From Halichondria panicea (taxonomy: Eukaryota > Porifera > Demospongiae > Suberitida > Halichondriidae), in assembly GCF_963675165.1 (NCBI RefSeq), contig NC_087378.1:522562-586561 (forward strand): DNA of 64,000 nucleotides, in the 5' to 3' direction. A program made the translations under genes and the position numbers. This document shows positions 35,011 through 45,706 of this stretch, piece by piece; positions within the stretch are counted from its first letter, which is position 1, and every line of letters begins with the position of its first letter. Under the pieces are notes generated by a model, which saw only the letters and a program-made list of their open reading frames with translations, did no database searches and had not been told where the DNA came from.

Positions 35011-38000
35011 TGTATGTGGGTGGTGGTGTGTGTGTGGATGTGGGTGGTGGTGTGTGTGTGTGTGTGGTGTGTGTGTGGGTGGTGGTGTGTGTGTGGATGT
35101 GGGGTTAAGATTGAATAAGGTTCTCAGCACACATTCGTATACAGTGGATTGCAGTGCACTTGCAACAGAGAATTGCCAAAACAGCAAAACCACAATAGAT
35201 AATAATTTCTAAGCCTGCACCAAGCAGGAGAACTCTCTCTTGCACTTTATACAGGAGCTTTTTAAGATTGCTATCGTAGGTATCTAAGTTTGGCCCTATG
35301 AGCAAGCTTAAATGGCTGGAATAATTGAATGATATACGTCAGGAGTGCAACTTTCTTTTGCAAGTGCACTGCAAATTTGCAATCTACTGTATGTATGTGA
35401 TGACTAAGAGGTGTAATGACTAGGGACAAAATAGGTGTGGCTTAGTGGTTAGGGTGGTGGCTTAGTAGATTAGATGATAGATTAGGCGTGGGTTCGATTC
35501 CCTCTTTGGGGACTTTTCTTATATTTCTTTACAAATCAGTTAGTAATTTCCCAAAATTTTTAATACATCATATTCCTTCTCAAGTACATAATCAAGTTGG
35601 GGTGTCGCCCGGTTTCTGTGAAACAAAGTTTCACGGAAACCGGGCAACGACCCAACTTGCCCTTTTTAGGTTCTGTTTTTTTGGCCGAAATTATTTAACT
35701 ACGCTCAATTTGGCCCTAATAAAAGTGCAACCTCCTAGGCTAGAATTAATTGGACATTGTCTTCCTGCTTATAATTATACACAATTATTTATAGCTGGTT
35801 CTTTAGGTACGCTGGCAAAGTCAGATGGTATGGTTAGACCCTGCCACTCACCATCAGTGATGTTCCCCTGAGCTAGCCCACCACACAGGGAGAATGCACA
35901 GCTGTTCTTCAAAAGTGACCTGAAACAGACAAGAAAAACTGAAACATTTTTTGTACGTAGTTGTAATGTAATTTTAGAAACTCGACATGTTGAATAAGCT
36001 CATGCACACGTACAATAGTCTGGAGTTGTCCTCCCTCATCATATCATCATCGGCAGACTGAGACGGTGACAGAGCAGGGGAGCTACCCAGACCAGAACTT
36101 CCTGTCTGATCTGTTACTACACCCACTGTATCCGTGGTGATGGCATCCGTAGAGACAGAACTGTGGGATGATAAAAGCTATTGTTAAGTTTTCTGATGGC
36201 AATGATAGTTGGCAGACAACACTGACTACAAAGTGACGCACAAGAGACACAAAGAGCATGTCATGTAAACAGTTATTGTATTACGACTATAATAATAATT
36301 ATACTCCCACACGTATAACTATGGGATGAAATCTCGCAACACACCACCCCCTCACACACACACCACCCCCTCACACACACACACCACCCCCTTACACACA
36401 CACACCACCCCCTCACACACATACACCACCCCCTCCAAGGTTTCATACAGGATTTTTAGCTGGGAGGGGGAAACGTTTAATTGAGAGGGTCCTCCCCCGG
36501 AAAATTTTTTGAGGAATGGTTATCTGAGGTGCAATTTTTCTAGGGGGGGGAATTTTGGCTGGGGATGGGAAATCCCAGGGCGCCCTCACCTCTGTATGAA
36601 ACCCTGCCCTCACACACACACCACCCCCTTACACACACACACACACACACATTTCCCACCTGGATGGGAAGAACTTGGACAGTTCGTCGGGGTCCATGCT
36701 ATCATAGTCAAAATCGTCCAGGTACATTCCATTCTCCATGGAGGCCTTTCTCTGAGTGTTCCTACGCTTGAGGATCCCTGCCAGAGCACTCCAGAACCCT
36801 CTCCTATCCACAGAGGCTACAAGAGGGGAGGGGATAATAGTGGGTGATTGAAGCAGAGATATTGCACAACCAAGGCAACAAGGTAATAATAGCTTTCAAT
36901 ACTGCAAAAAGGTTGCTACACACTAACAGGAACCTAAGGCAAGCTACAGGATGGAACAGTTGTATTCACCTGGTTGTGGCAGACTTCTCTCTGTGTACTC
37001 GTCCTCTAGAAGGCCAGTAGATGAGCTTGAACTTGCCTCACCCTGAGAATTGTGAGCACGTATCACATACATGACAAACACGCATTAAAATACCCTAAAA
37101 GTACACGCACACATCCCCTATCCCCCTCCACACACATACTTACTAGGCTGGTTCCTCTCTTCCGTCGAGAGGTAGCGCTCCATTCCCATAACTTGCTGGT
37201 GAGTCTGTCCTTGACCTCCACCTCTGTGTCACTGAGGGCACTTAGTGTGGAGATACTGGTCTCAGAGCGAAGACTATCACACCTGAGGGAGGGAGGGGGG
37301 GGGTAGTTCTGTTACCAATGAATGCACCAAGCCACACCTCTGCCTGTCCAGAGCACTGTCTGACATCACCTCCTCTGCCATTGGTAGACTACAGGACCTC
37401 GGTATAATATCACTAGAGCCCCTCAGCATGGGACCAGCCTGAGGGTACACACTACTGTTACTATACTGGATTATATATAGCATGCCTTCACAATAGCTTA
37501 GCTATAATTATATGTAGATTGCGAATGTTTGTACCTGGATAAACACTTAAGGAGGTAGTAATCTAAAGACTATTGCGAAAAATTTGATGATACATATCAT
37601 TAGTAACAGCAGTAAATTCGATCATACAACTGGATCATACATGCACGCTACCTTAATTAAAATGGGGGTTGATTTTTCAGGCATAAATGAAGTTGACTGC
37701 TCTTCACAGCCATTTCCTAAGACAGGGTCACTCAAAGCTTCACTGCTCTCTCTTATTAGAGGTGTGCTCAACCGTCTAGTCTCAAAGTCATACTCAGACA
37801 GTTTTGTCTGGCCTAACAATAAAACACCGTCACTGTTTTGTTTGGGTAATTCTGGATGGAGGATGGTCGTGTCTCGCTCTAAGTGTGTCACATGATCATC
37901 ATGTGATGAAGGAGGAAGTGGTGACTCCATATCGAGAGCAATCTGTGCTCTTCTCTCACTGTCTGAATCTGAAACAGACTGTGTGTGTGTGTTGTGGACT

Positions 38001-39000
38001 ACATGTATACACAGTACGGGAGATGGCATCAAAATATTAGTGGCTTTCACTTGTCCCAAAACGCTACTGGGACCACAACGATTGATAAGGGAAACATGTA
38101 GTACCTCAGAATGTCTCTTCTTTGAGAAGAAACCTCGTCCACTCTCGTCAACCTTCATGTGCAGATCCACCACCTCACCATTGATCTCCAACTCTATCTG
38201 CAAGAGAATGTGTACCAGATCATACCAGCTGGCTTCCAACATGTAATACCACAGAGTTGTACATGCAATGGAAACTGCTTCTTCCTGGTAGAGCCCTGAG
38301 GGCATCTCTATATACTACAATTCACATGAATAGTTGACCACAACTACCTGTGTACATGAGATTATACATTGTACATGTCTGCAACATATGCTGTGCAGCA
38401 GCTCCTTCAAAGATCTTTTGTTACCAGACAATAACCATTCCCATGGCTACTACAGTTGATCATTACAGATGTTATGTTACCACAATAAAGCATTCCGGAA
38501 TGTAATAATTAGGCGACGCAATGGCCTTTAACTTAACTTACAAAATGGCAAATTGGAAGTGTCGATAGGTACAATTATATACACACGCCCACTCCACTAA
38601 ATGGTACAATTATATACACACGCCCACTCCACTAAATGGTACAATTATATACACACGCCCACTCCACTAAATGGTATAATTATATACACACGCCCACTCC
38701 ACTAAATGGTACAATTATATACACACGCCCACTCCACTAAACGGTACATGAGAACACACACCATGTTTATACAGAGGCACACTGCTATAACACTCCTAGT
38801 ATAAAGGATCGAACCTCTTTGAGGTCCCCTGTTCGCAGTACACCAAGCTTCCCAAATCGAACATGAAATGGAGTGGACTTGAGGGACCCGTCCTTTTGTC
38901 GTATGACAATGATGTCAATAGCTCCAGTCAAGTAGGCAGCATTCACATCATTGTAGAGATCCTTGCACGAGGAGAGAACCTTCCCAAGATAGTAGGTCAT
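31970..39000 (-). CDS. LPIN: Lipin, phosphatidate phosphatase
   Basis: Mg2+-dependent phosphatidate phosphatase of the ER/nuclear membrane. It makes diacylglycerol for triglyceride and phospholipid synthesis, and animal forms also act as nuclear co-regulators. The first exon (about 38817-39000) encodes the N-LIP domain start: [20 protein letters not shown], then [10 protein letters not shown] and [13 protein letters not shown]. Next comes [12 protein letters not shown], a long Ser-rich linker (exons from about 38010 to 36012), FSLCGG, and [12 protein letters not shown] in the exon ending at 34925. The exon near 34038-34304 holds DVERSK and a poly-Lys stretch. The catalytic haloacid-dehalogenase motif is DIDGT (about 33763-33777), followed by [15 protein letters not shown] and SARAIGQ. 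The last exon is about 31970-32183. About 18-20 exons with GT-AG borders. Head-to-head with the TMCC gene. Confidence 0.93.
32184..32228. repeat. CA microsatellite (sense) touching the last lipin acceptor
   Basis: (GT)n on the + strand. On the gene's strand it reads (CA)n then CAG, with the terminal coding exon starting at the next base (32183). Confidence 0.92.
32267..32444. mobile_element. MITE, CCGTATAGC family, with TA flanks
   Basis: About 174 bp whose ends CCGTATAGCCGGTAATTTT and CCCGCTATACGG are inverted repeats flanked by TA on both sides, as for Tc1/mariner-type insertion. It lies in a lipin intron. Relatives are at 11412, 16172 and 51627. Confidence 0.72.
34926..35103. repeat. Long CA microsatellite (sense) ending at a lipin acceptor
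   Basis: About 175 bp of GT repeat with GGT and GGAT breaks on the + strand. On the gene's strand it is (CA)n ending CACAG immediately before the exon encoding [13 protein letters not shown]. Confidence 0.92.
35430..35511 (+). mobile_element. tRNA-derived SINE head (candidate)
   Basis: Pol III box A-like TGGCTTAGTGG at 35438-35448 and a perfect box B GGTTCGATTCC at 35491-35501 lie 53 bp apart. The outer sequence does not fold into a tRNA acceptor stem, so a SINE head is more likely than a gene. It lies in a lipin intron. The 3' limit is unclear. Confidence 0.5.
35593..35659. repeat. 67-bp near-perfect palindrome
   Basis: Two 32-bp arms around a 3-bp centre, with four mismatches. The core is CCCGGTTTCTGTGAAAC and its complement. 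It begins 81 bp after the SINE-like head, in the same lipin intron. Confidence 0.8.
36340..36437. repeat. CACACACCACCCCCT minisatellite
   Basis: Five imperfect units of (CA)n followed by CCACCCCCT in a lipin intron. The array resumes at 36608-36651 beyond an inserted element. Confidence 0.8.
36439..36603. mobile_element. Short TIR element inserted in a minisatellite
   Basis: The ends GGTTTCATACAG and CTGTATGAAACC are exact inverted repeats about 165 bp apart. The element splits the CA/CCCCCT minisatellite, so it arrived after that array. No coding sequence. Confidence 0.65.
36608..36651. repeat. GT microsatellite (sense) after a lipin donor
   Basis: (CA)n on the + strand. On the gene's strand (GT)n begins about 9 nt after the donor of the exon encoding DELSKFFPS. 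Confidence 0.85.
38568..38742. repeat. 35-bp minisatellite, five copies
   Basis: Five head-to-tail 35-bp units starting GGTACAATTATATACACACG at 38568, 38603, 38638, 38673 and 38708, almost identical. They lie in intron 1 of lipin. Confidence 0.93.
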
Positions 39001-39530
39001 CTTCTAATAGACAGCTAGGTACAAGGTAGCTACTGGCACATGTACATTCATTAGTAAACACACACGCACAATGGCAGTGAATTAAAGTGCTGAATCAGTA
39101 CGGGGGAATTCCCCTACAATCCTGGGAATGGCCACGCCCATCTCTACAGTCTCCAGGACACCCTGCTGACGCCCTGCTGAGATGGGTGTAGCCAATTCCC
39201 TTTTTTGGGTAGGACGAATCACGCCCATTATTATATCTATTGAACAACATAGATATAAAAATGCCTAGGTCAGTAGCTGTAGCTAGCTAGCTGTACTGTA
39301 TAAACAAGCTCTGCAGTTGCTGTTGAAAGTTCTGGCAGTTTCTACTTTAATGACTTGAGTGGTAGGTATGTGTATTGTTGAGTAGACTAGTGATAAAATC
39401 AGTAGCAAACAAGGTCTCACTCACAGAATAATTATATTAAAATGTTTTATGTTCTGTACTGTAGGTCTAAAACACCGACTACCCAAAAACTTGTGTACGT
39501 GTAAACTCGTTAGTCCGACCACGTGTTGTG
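39001..39530. promoter_or_regulatory. Divergent lipin/TMCC promoter with an inverted repeat
   Basis: 530 bp between opposite start codons. Arms at about 39124-39144 (GGGAATGGCCACGCCCATCTC) and 39179-39203 form an imperfect hairpin. An acceptor-like CTGTAG near 39466 suggests a 5' UTR intron for the TMCC gene. Promoter role is inferred. Confidence 0.4.
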
Positions 39531-41023
39531 ATGTCCAGTTCTTCGCCTGAACAGTCCCTCACACCCCCCACCAGCGACAGAACCATCCCTCACAATGCCT
39601 CAGCTTGCTCTGTGACTAGTATACATTCGGATGTAGCTGGTATAATGGAGTCTTCCCTGTCTCCTCCAAGCCACACTCTGAGTTCTCACCTAAGAACTTC
39701 TCTACCAAACACCTTGTCACCCAGCTCACCCCAGCTGGCATCAAGAGGCTCCACTGGGAAACTGCAAAGAGGCAAGAATTATTATTGGTTATATTTGGCA
39801 TGTATAGTTTGTTTCTTGGTAGTGATATAAAAGATACATGTGCAGTCATCATTCTGTGCTAGTTAACACAAGTATTGTGCCTATTATTGGATTAGAATGG
39901 TGCGATTTTAGCCTGTTTAGCAATGTAGGTGTTACAGCATACGATTGAGTAATTGTTTTTTTTCATTCTCCCCCGCTAATTGCAAGCAAGCAAGTAATAG
40001 CCAAACATACTGGAACAGATGTTCGTCCCATGTATTAGTGCATTCATATGCAGGAAGCAAGCTACACTGTTTTGTTTTCCCATGGTAGCTAGTGTAGAGT
40101 TGAACTGCTCTAATTACATACTGGGTACATGTAGCCACAACACACACACTAGTTACCTAGCACCTAACCACAGTGGTCATCCTCTGCAGGTGTCATGAAG
40201 CTACTGCGGCTACCCCAGACTCCCAATACAGTCCACCATCACCCCACTCTACGAGAGGTTGGTAACCTGATCAGTTTAAACCATATATAGTTACATGAGT
40301 TATGTTTCCTCACTAATGCATGTTGTGATTTTGTGGTAATTTCACAACTAATTTGCACAGGAAATGGACACACATTTGCCTTCTGACCTCTAAGACTTTT
40401 CTTATTCATGAAATTCCATTCTGATACCTCTTTGTTCATCGAAACTTCACTGTATCATAAACTACTCTTTCTGCATTTTTTTAGTGCTGAAGAATTTGAT
40501 TGCTACTGTGTACAAACTGTACATACTTTAATTAGCTAGTGATCAAAGTAGTATCCAATACCCAACCATGGGCGTGTCAATACACTTGCGTTATGCTGTA
40601 AAAAAGGAGCTACCATTGTGTAAGCATCAACAAAGTTTGCCCCCTTTTTACAAGGAAATCTTGTTCATTCTCACCGTGTTATTATTCACTGCTCAATGTT
40701 CACAGGACCCGCTAGAACAGAGCGTGACAAGCAAGGAGGCTCTATTTATGAGAATGCTCAGAGGCTCAAGAAAAATCAGAAGCTTTCGAAGGTCAGTAAA
40801 AATCGCATACATTGATTATAGCTGGCATTTAATGCGTTGTCTGTTTCATGCAGATCCAAGAGACGTGGCATTGATAAACAGTACCACTCTGATGATGGCT
40901 ACACCTCTGACCCAGGTCTACTCAGAGAGGTGTGTTATCCAGTGCTCATGTATTGATTAGTGACATACACATTGAAATAAAGAGTGACTTACTCTGCTCA
41001 TGTTGCCAAACCATTCTTGTCCT

Positions 41024-41054
<31 letters not shown>

Positions 41055-44000
41055 GGTAATCACTTGTGTTAGACCAGCTCTGCGCTTGCTTCATTAGTTG
41101 CATGATTGCTGTCCTCACTCACTCACTCTGTTATTGTGATACAGGACTCCCTCCTACACGATGTCGAAGATGATGATGAAACTGATGGAGGAGATGTACA
41201 TGTAGATGAGGTAAACAGAGTAAGTCAGTGTGCCACACTGAGTACGTCCAGTAAGACTGTTCATTTTCAATCCAAACTGTGTTGTTGCATTAATCTTGTA
41301 GCTAGTTTACCCTCCTGTCTGCTCTAAATGGACCCAGTCTAATTACTGTCAAGTAATGCTGTTTCTTTGAACTGCCATCACAGAATCGTCGTCAGCAACA
41401 GATACGCAACCTTGAGAGGAAGATAGAGAAGATTCGAGGCTCTCTACACGAGGAGGACTTAGTACACGGGAGTGAACAAGACCTCGTCTCTCTGCCAGAG
41501 TTAGACGACAAACCCCACGATGATAAACCACACAGGTGCAGTCAGTGTACTTATGTGGAGTAGTGCTTCTCTCCATGACTGGGTTTTGTATGGGAGGCTA
41601 ATTGAACCTAATTAATTGGGTTCATATATATACCAGGTAGCACTACATTCCATGGTGACACTTGTTCTCAGTATTCATACTATTTGTGTGTGATCACTTT
41701 TCACCTTCTTAAGACCAGTATGCACGTATCCTAGCAATTATTGTACATGCAAGGAGCTGTGTACATACCACACAACTTTATTCTATCATTACCGCTGTAG
41801 AGATACAACCTGTTGTGCACAGTCACATGACATGCACAATATTCCCGGCCTCTTTACAGATCGCGACTACATCGACCATCTCTAAAGAACTACAGCAGAA
41901 GGAAAAAACTAGAGAACTGGGAGACTCAGTTGAGACTGCTCCAGGAGGGGGCACCTCTAGAGTCTAAATACGCTGCCCTCAGGGAAAGGATTGGAGGAGG
42001 CCTGCGAGGAATGTCACTGTAAGTGTCAATTTTATGAATGTTGCACTACTCATGCTATGTGTCTTACGTACACTCTAACTCTAACCAAAGAGGGTATACA
42101 CTAGCTAGAGGTCTGGGAGTATCACACTTATAATTATGATACAGTCATTATGTGCCTGGTAGATTGCTGTTTAGTTGCTAGCTGTTTGTTAACTACTTGT
42201 GTCTATCCCTCACACATATGCTCATCTACTGGTACTCACAGAGGACTTAAGGGAAGACTGTAAGTGCATCTGTAATGTACTGTATGTGATGTAGCTGCTT
42301 CATGTTGCTTTGTACTGCAGGACCTTCAACAAGAGGTCAAAGAGATTTAATGGCTCAAATGCTGACGGAGTTATTGATGATGACGAAGATGATGAAGCTT
42401 TGGATGACATGTACGTAAGACAATTAGTGAATTTTTAGGGCCACCCAAATATACCGTACATGTATGAACAGTTTGGCTTCTTTCCCAAGTAGTCAAGCGT
42501 TCATTTGTTTCATGAGAAGAGTGTTAGTCAAAGCATTTGCTGTAATGAATAATAGCTTTGAAGTGGTGTGACCTGACAGCTTTTATCAGGCTTTGAATAT
42601 TGTTATTGTATGGCTTAGTTTGTATTTACTGCCATTGTCAGCAACACAAGTACATCCAGATGGTACATAGCTGTGACATCACAGCCTTGTATTGTATAGT
42701 CTTATACTCAACCAGCATCTCATAATCTGCTCCAATAGCACTTGCTGCGTTTTGCTAAGTACTGCCATTGTCAGCAACACAAGTACATCCAGGTGGTACA
42801 TAGCTGTGACATCACAGCCTTGTATTGTATAGTCTTATACTCAACCAGCATCTCATAATCTGCTCCAATAGCACTTGCTGCGTTTTGCTAAGTACTGCCA
42901 TTGTCAGCAACACTGTAACATCCAGGTGGTACATAGCTGTGACATCACAGCCTTGTATTGTATAGTCTTATACTCAACCAGCATCTCATAATCTGCTCCA
43001 ATAGCACTTGCTGCGTTTTGCTAAGTACTGCCATTGTCAGCAACACTGTAACATCCAGGTGGTACATAGCTGTGACATCACAGCCTTGTATTGTATAGTC
43101 TTATACTCAACCAGCATCTCATAATCTGCTCCAATAGCACTTGCTGCGTTTTGCTAAGTACTGCCATTGTCAGCAACACTGTAACATCCAGATGGTACAT
43201 AGCTGTGACATCACAGTCTTGTATTGTATAGTCTTATACTCAACCAGCATCTCATAATCTGCTCCAATAGCACTTGCTGCGTTTTGCTAAGTACAATTAG
43301 CACTGTAAGTTAATTGTTTGTGTTGTGTGCATCTGTTCACTACAGTTCCCAGGCAACTGAAGGAGTGATTCACATGGAAGCAGACGAGTTTCCTACCGAA
43401 ACAGAACTGTAAGTCTCACTGCTAGGGTACAACAAACCACAAAAATTCTCTGCCTCTACTCACTCGTATCCTTCACACAAAATAATTATGTGCTCTTGAT
43501 TGTCTAATTAGTTTCAGATGTTCACTGTAATGACTTCAATCATCCCACTCACTAGGGAGTGTATGTAAGCAACCATACATCACACAAACACACATTTCTT
43601 TAACACAGCCTGCCCATGCTCAAACTGAAGGAGGATATGGATGTGGTGAGGCAGACCTCTGAGGAAGCATTACAGGAGAGCCACACTGTCAGGAAAGAAC
43701 TGGATATGCACAAAGTGAGTTATGTGCTTGTACACTGTTAGTATATGCTGAGTGGGGTTAGCCTCTTTCATCGTAATCTCAATGTATCAGAACCTATTCT
43801 CTTTCTGTACTGTTTTGTAGACTTAGGAAAACAATACTGAAGAAGCAGTGCACTCAGTAATCCTGTACAGTGTGTGTTTAGCCTAATGACTGTGTGTGGT
43901 TGTTAATGTTGTGAGGTTATTGTGACTTTACTTTGAAAGCATCTTTCCCCGTGTGTTTAATCCTTCCCTCGTTATCTTTCTTTATACAGACACGACTGGA

Positions 44001-44915
44001 GGAGCTGGAGCAGTGCGTCAATACAATCTACAACAAACTGGAACTGGAAAAGGAGAGATCTGAAGTAAGAGAGCTAACTCGATCAGTATCATCGTATGGT
44101 TACGGTATAGGCATGATGAATTCCACTGAAATTATCATTCTATTGTACATGTTGGATACAATATTTAGCCCCATTCCAGTGGTGCAGAGTGTACTTAGAA
44201 ACTAGCTGCTAGTGTTGGGTTGTGTTTGCAATGTGTTGTTTGCAGTTCAAACGCATACCTCTATTCATTGTGTTTAATTGCTTCTCACTTATCAAAGCCT
44301 TTGCTGTGATATGACACTGTTCTAATGTACACCTCATGCAGAGACTTGAGGGTCAGGTCAACGACATAACCGAGCTGCATCAACATGAGGTGAGTCTCAC
44401 TGTACTGAGAGAGTGATGTGAACACTGATAGTGACTCAGTACAATAGGCTGTGCATGCCCCCCCCTGTATTAAACCTTTTATTAGCCAGCATTGCTGATA
44501 TTTTACCCTAATATCTGTATTATACTATGACATGGTTTGACTGGACATGTTGTGTGTATAGGTTGGGGAGCTGCGTGCTCAGATAGGGCAGATGGAGAGC
44601 ATGTCAATGAGCAAAAACCAAGACCTGGAGGACAACATGGAGGCCTGTCAGTCTAAGGTACACCTCGATCACTATAGTTATATAGAGGGATACATAGAGG
44701 GATACAAGTTCTAGTGTCAATGTGTTGTGTTATTGGGTAAAGGTTTCAGTACCTGTTAGTAACATTACCAGGCATGCGTATACATTGTAAGTTATACTTT
44801 GTTTGCATAGACACTCCATAAGTTGATAGTACTTAGCAGTAATGGGGCATTGTTAGGTCTGTGTATGAGGCTGTTATTATACACTGTGGTTGACCTACCA
44901 CCACCTCCACACACA

Positions 44916-45012
<97 letters not shown>

Positions 45013-45538
45013 CTGGAGAGACTGGACGTGTTTGTCCACCGCCTGATAGACAGTGGAGACGAGCCGACCAGCACCATCAGGAAGCCAGTCACAACTCTCA
45101 TCTCTCTAGTGCTCATAGTATTCACAGTAGTCATCAAACTCGGAAATTTCTTCAAGTGAGTAAAAACCTGTCTACCTATAGGCTTACTAGTAACTTTTTT
45201 TTTTTTTTTTTTTAATAAAGTTACTCATGTAGGGTAATGATCTTACTAGTAACTGGACGTTTTCTATTAGCCATTCTTACCACTGAGCCATTACCTCAAT
45301 ATCTATCTACATGCATACAGCTCCCCAGCTTTTGCCAATAATACTTGCTCCCCCCCTTAATATAGCCTCGGCTTTTTTCTACTAGGCAAAGGGCTATTTT
45401 GGGTACAGTGATCGATACAATTACAATGAATGCCTGATTGACAATATTCCCCATTCCCCTTGCAGGACAAAGATTGGACTCATGTCACTAGCAGTTTTGT
45501 TGATAGCTGTACTGTTAGTCATCGTATTCTACAGGTAG
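39531..45538 (+). CDS. TMCC: TMCC-family transmembrane and coiled-coil protein
   Basis: ER membrane protein family with a long coiled coil and two C-terminal membrane spans; vertebrate members act at ER contact or fission sites. Exon 1 (39531-39773) is Ser/Pro-rich. Later exons encode basic regions (MRMLRGSRKIRSFRRSKRRG), the YAALRERIGGGLRGMSL segment, and an 18-nt microexon at 42242-42259 (adds LGLKGR in frame). Next comes an acidic stretch, then heptad-rich exons (LEELEQCVNTIYNKLELEKE, LEGQVNDITELHQHE, VGELRAQIGQMESM). The last two exons (45013-45155 and about 45466-45538) give TM1 and TM2. Intron 1 begins with GC, fixed by phase (KLQRG then VMKLL). One acceptor is formed by about 100 bp of CA repeat. 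Family assignment rests on architecture and on the block before the coiled coil. Confidence 0.8.
41021..41056 (+). repeat. GT run followed by a 19-bp G run
   Basis: Simple sequence in a TMCC intron: (GT)n then uninterrupted G. No function is evident. Confidence 0.8.
42628..43292. repeat. 133-bp tandem repeat, five copies
   Basis: Units start with ACTGCCATTGTCAGCAACAC at 42628, 42761, 42894, 43027 and 43160, a constant 133-bp period with few differences, in one TMCC intron. There are no spacers, so it is a satellite-like array and not CRISPR. No clear ORF. Confidence 0.95.
44908..45012 (+). repeat. (CA)n tract ending at a TMCC acceptor
   Basis: About 100 bp of nearly pure CA ending CACAG at 45012. 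The exon that starts at 45013 encodes the last coiled-coil turn and the first membrane span. Confidence 0.93.
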
Positions 45539-45706
45539 CGCTGTATTATATTATACCAATGTATAATCGTTCTATTTATTAAATGTTCACTCTTGTCTGT
45601 ACCAACATAATTATTTTTTAATAACAAGAATTTTTGAATGTTTTAAAGATGCCGCATAAACAAACAATTAAAAAAATTATAATCACACATCGAGCATGAC
45701 TACTAA

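Noticed and set aside
35430-35511. Functional tRNA gene
   Set aside because: Box B is perfect, but no acceptor stem or anticodon arm can be folded and the box spacing is long; SINE head preferred.
42628-43292. CRISPR-like array
   Set aside because: Units are contiguous with no unique spacers; it is a 133-bp tandem repeat in an animal intron.
44890-45159. Open frames of His-Thr or Cys-Val repeats across CA tracts (also at 24000, 34465, 35000, 55386)
   Set aside because: They are translations of microsatellites; the real exons start or end at their edges.
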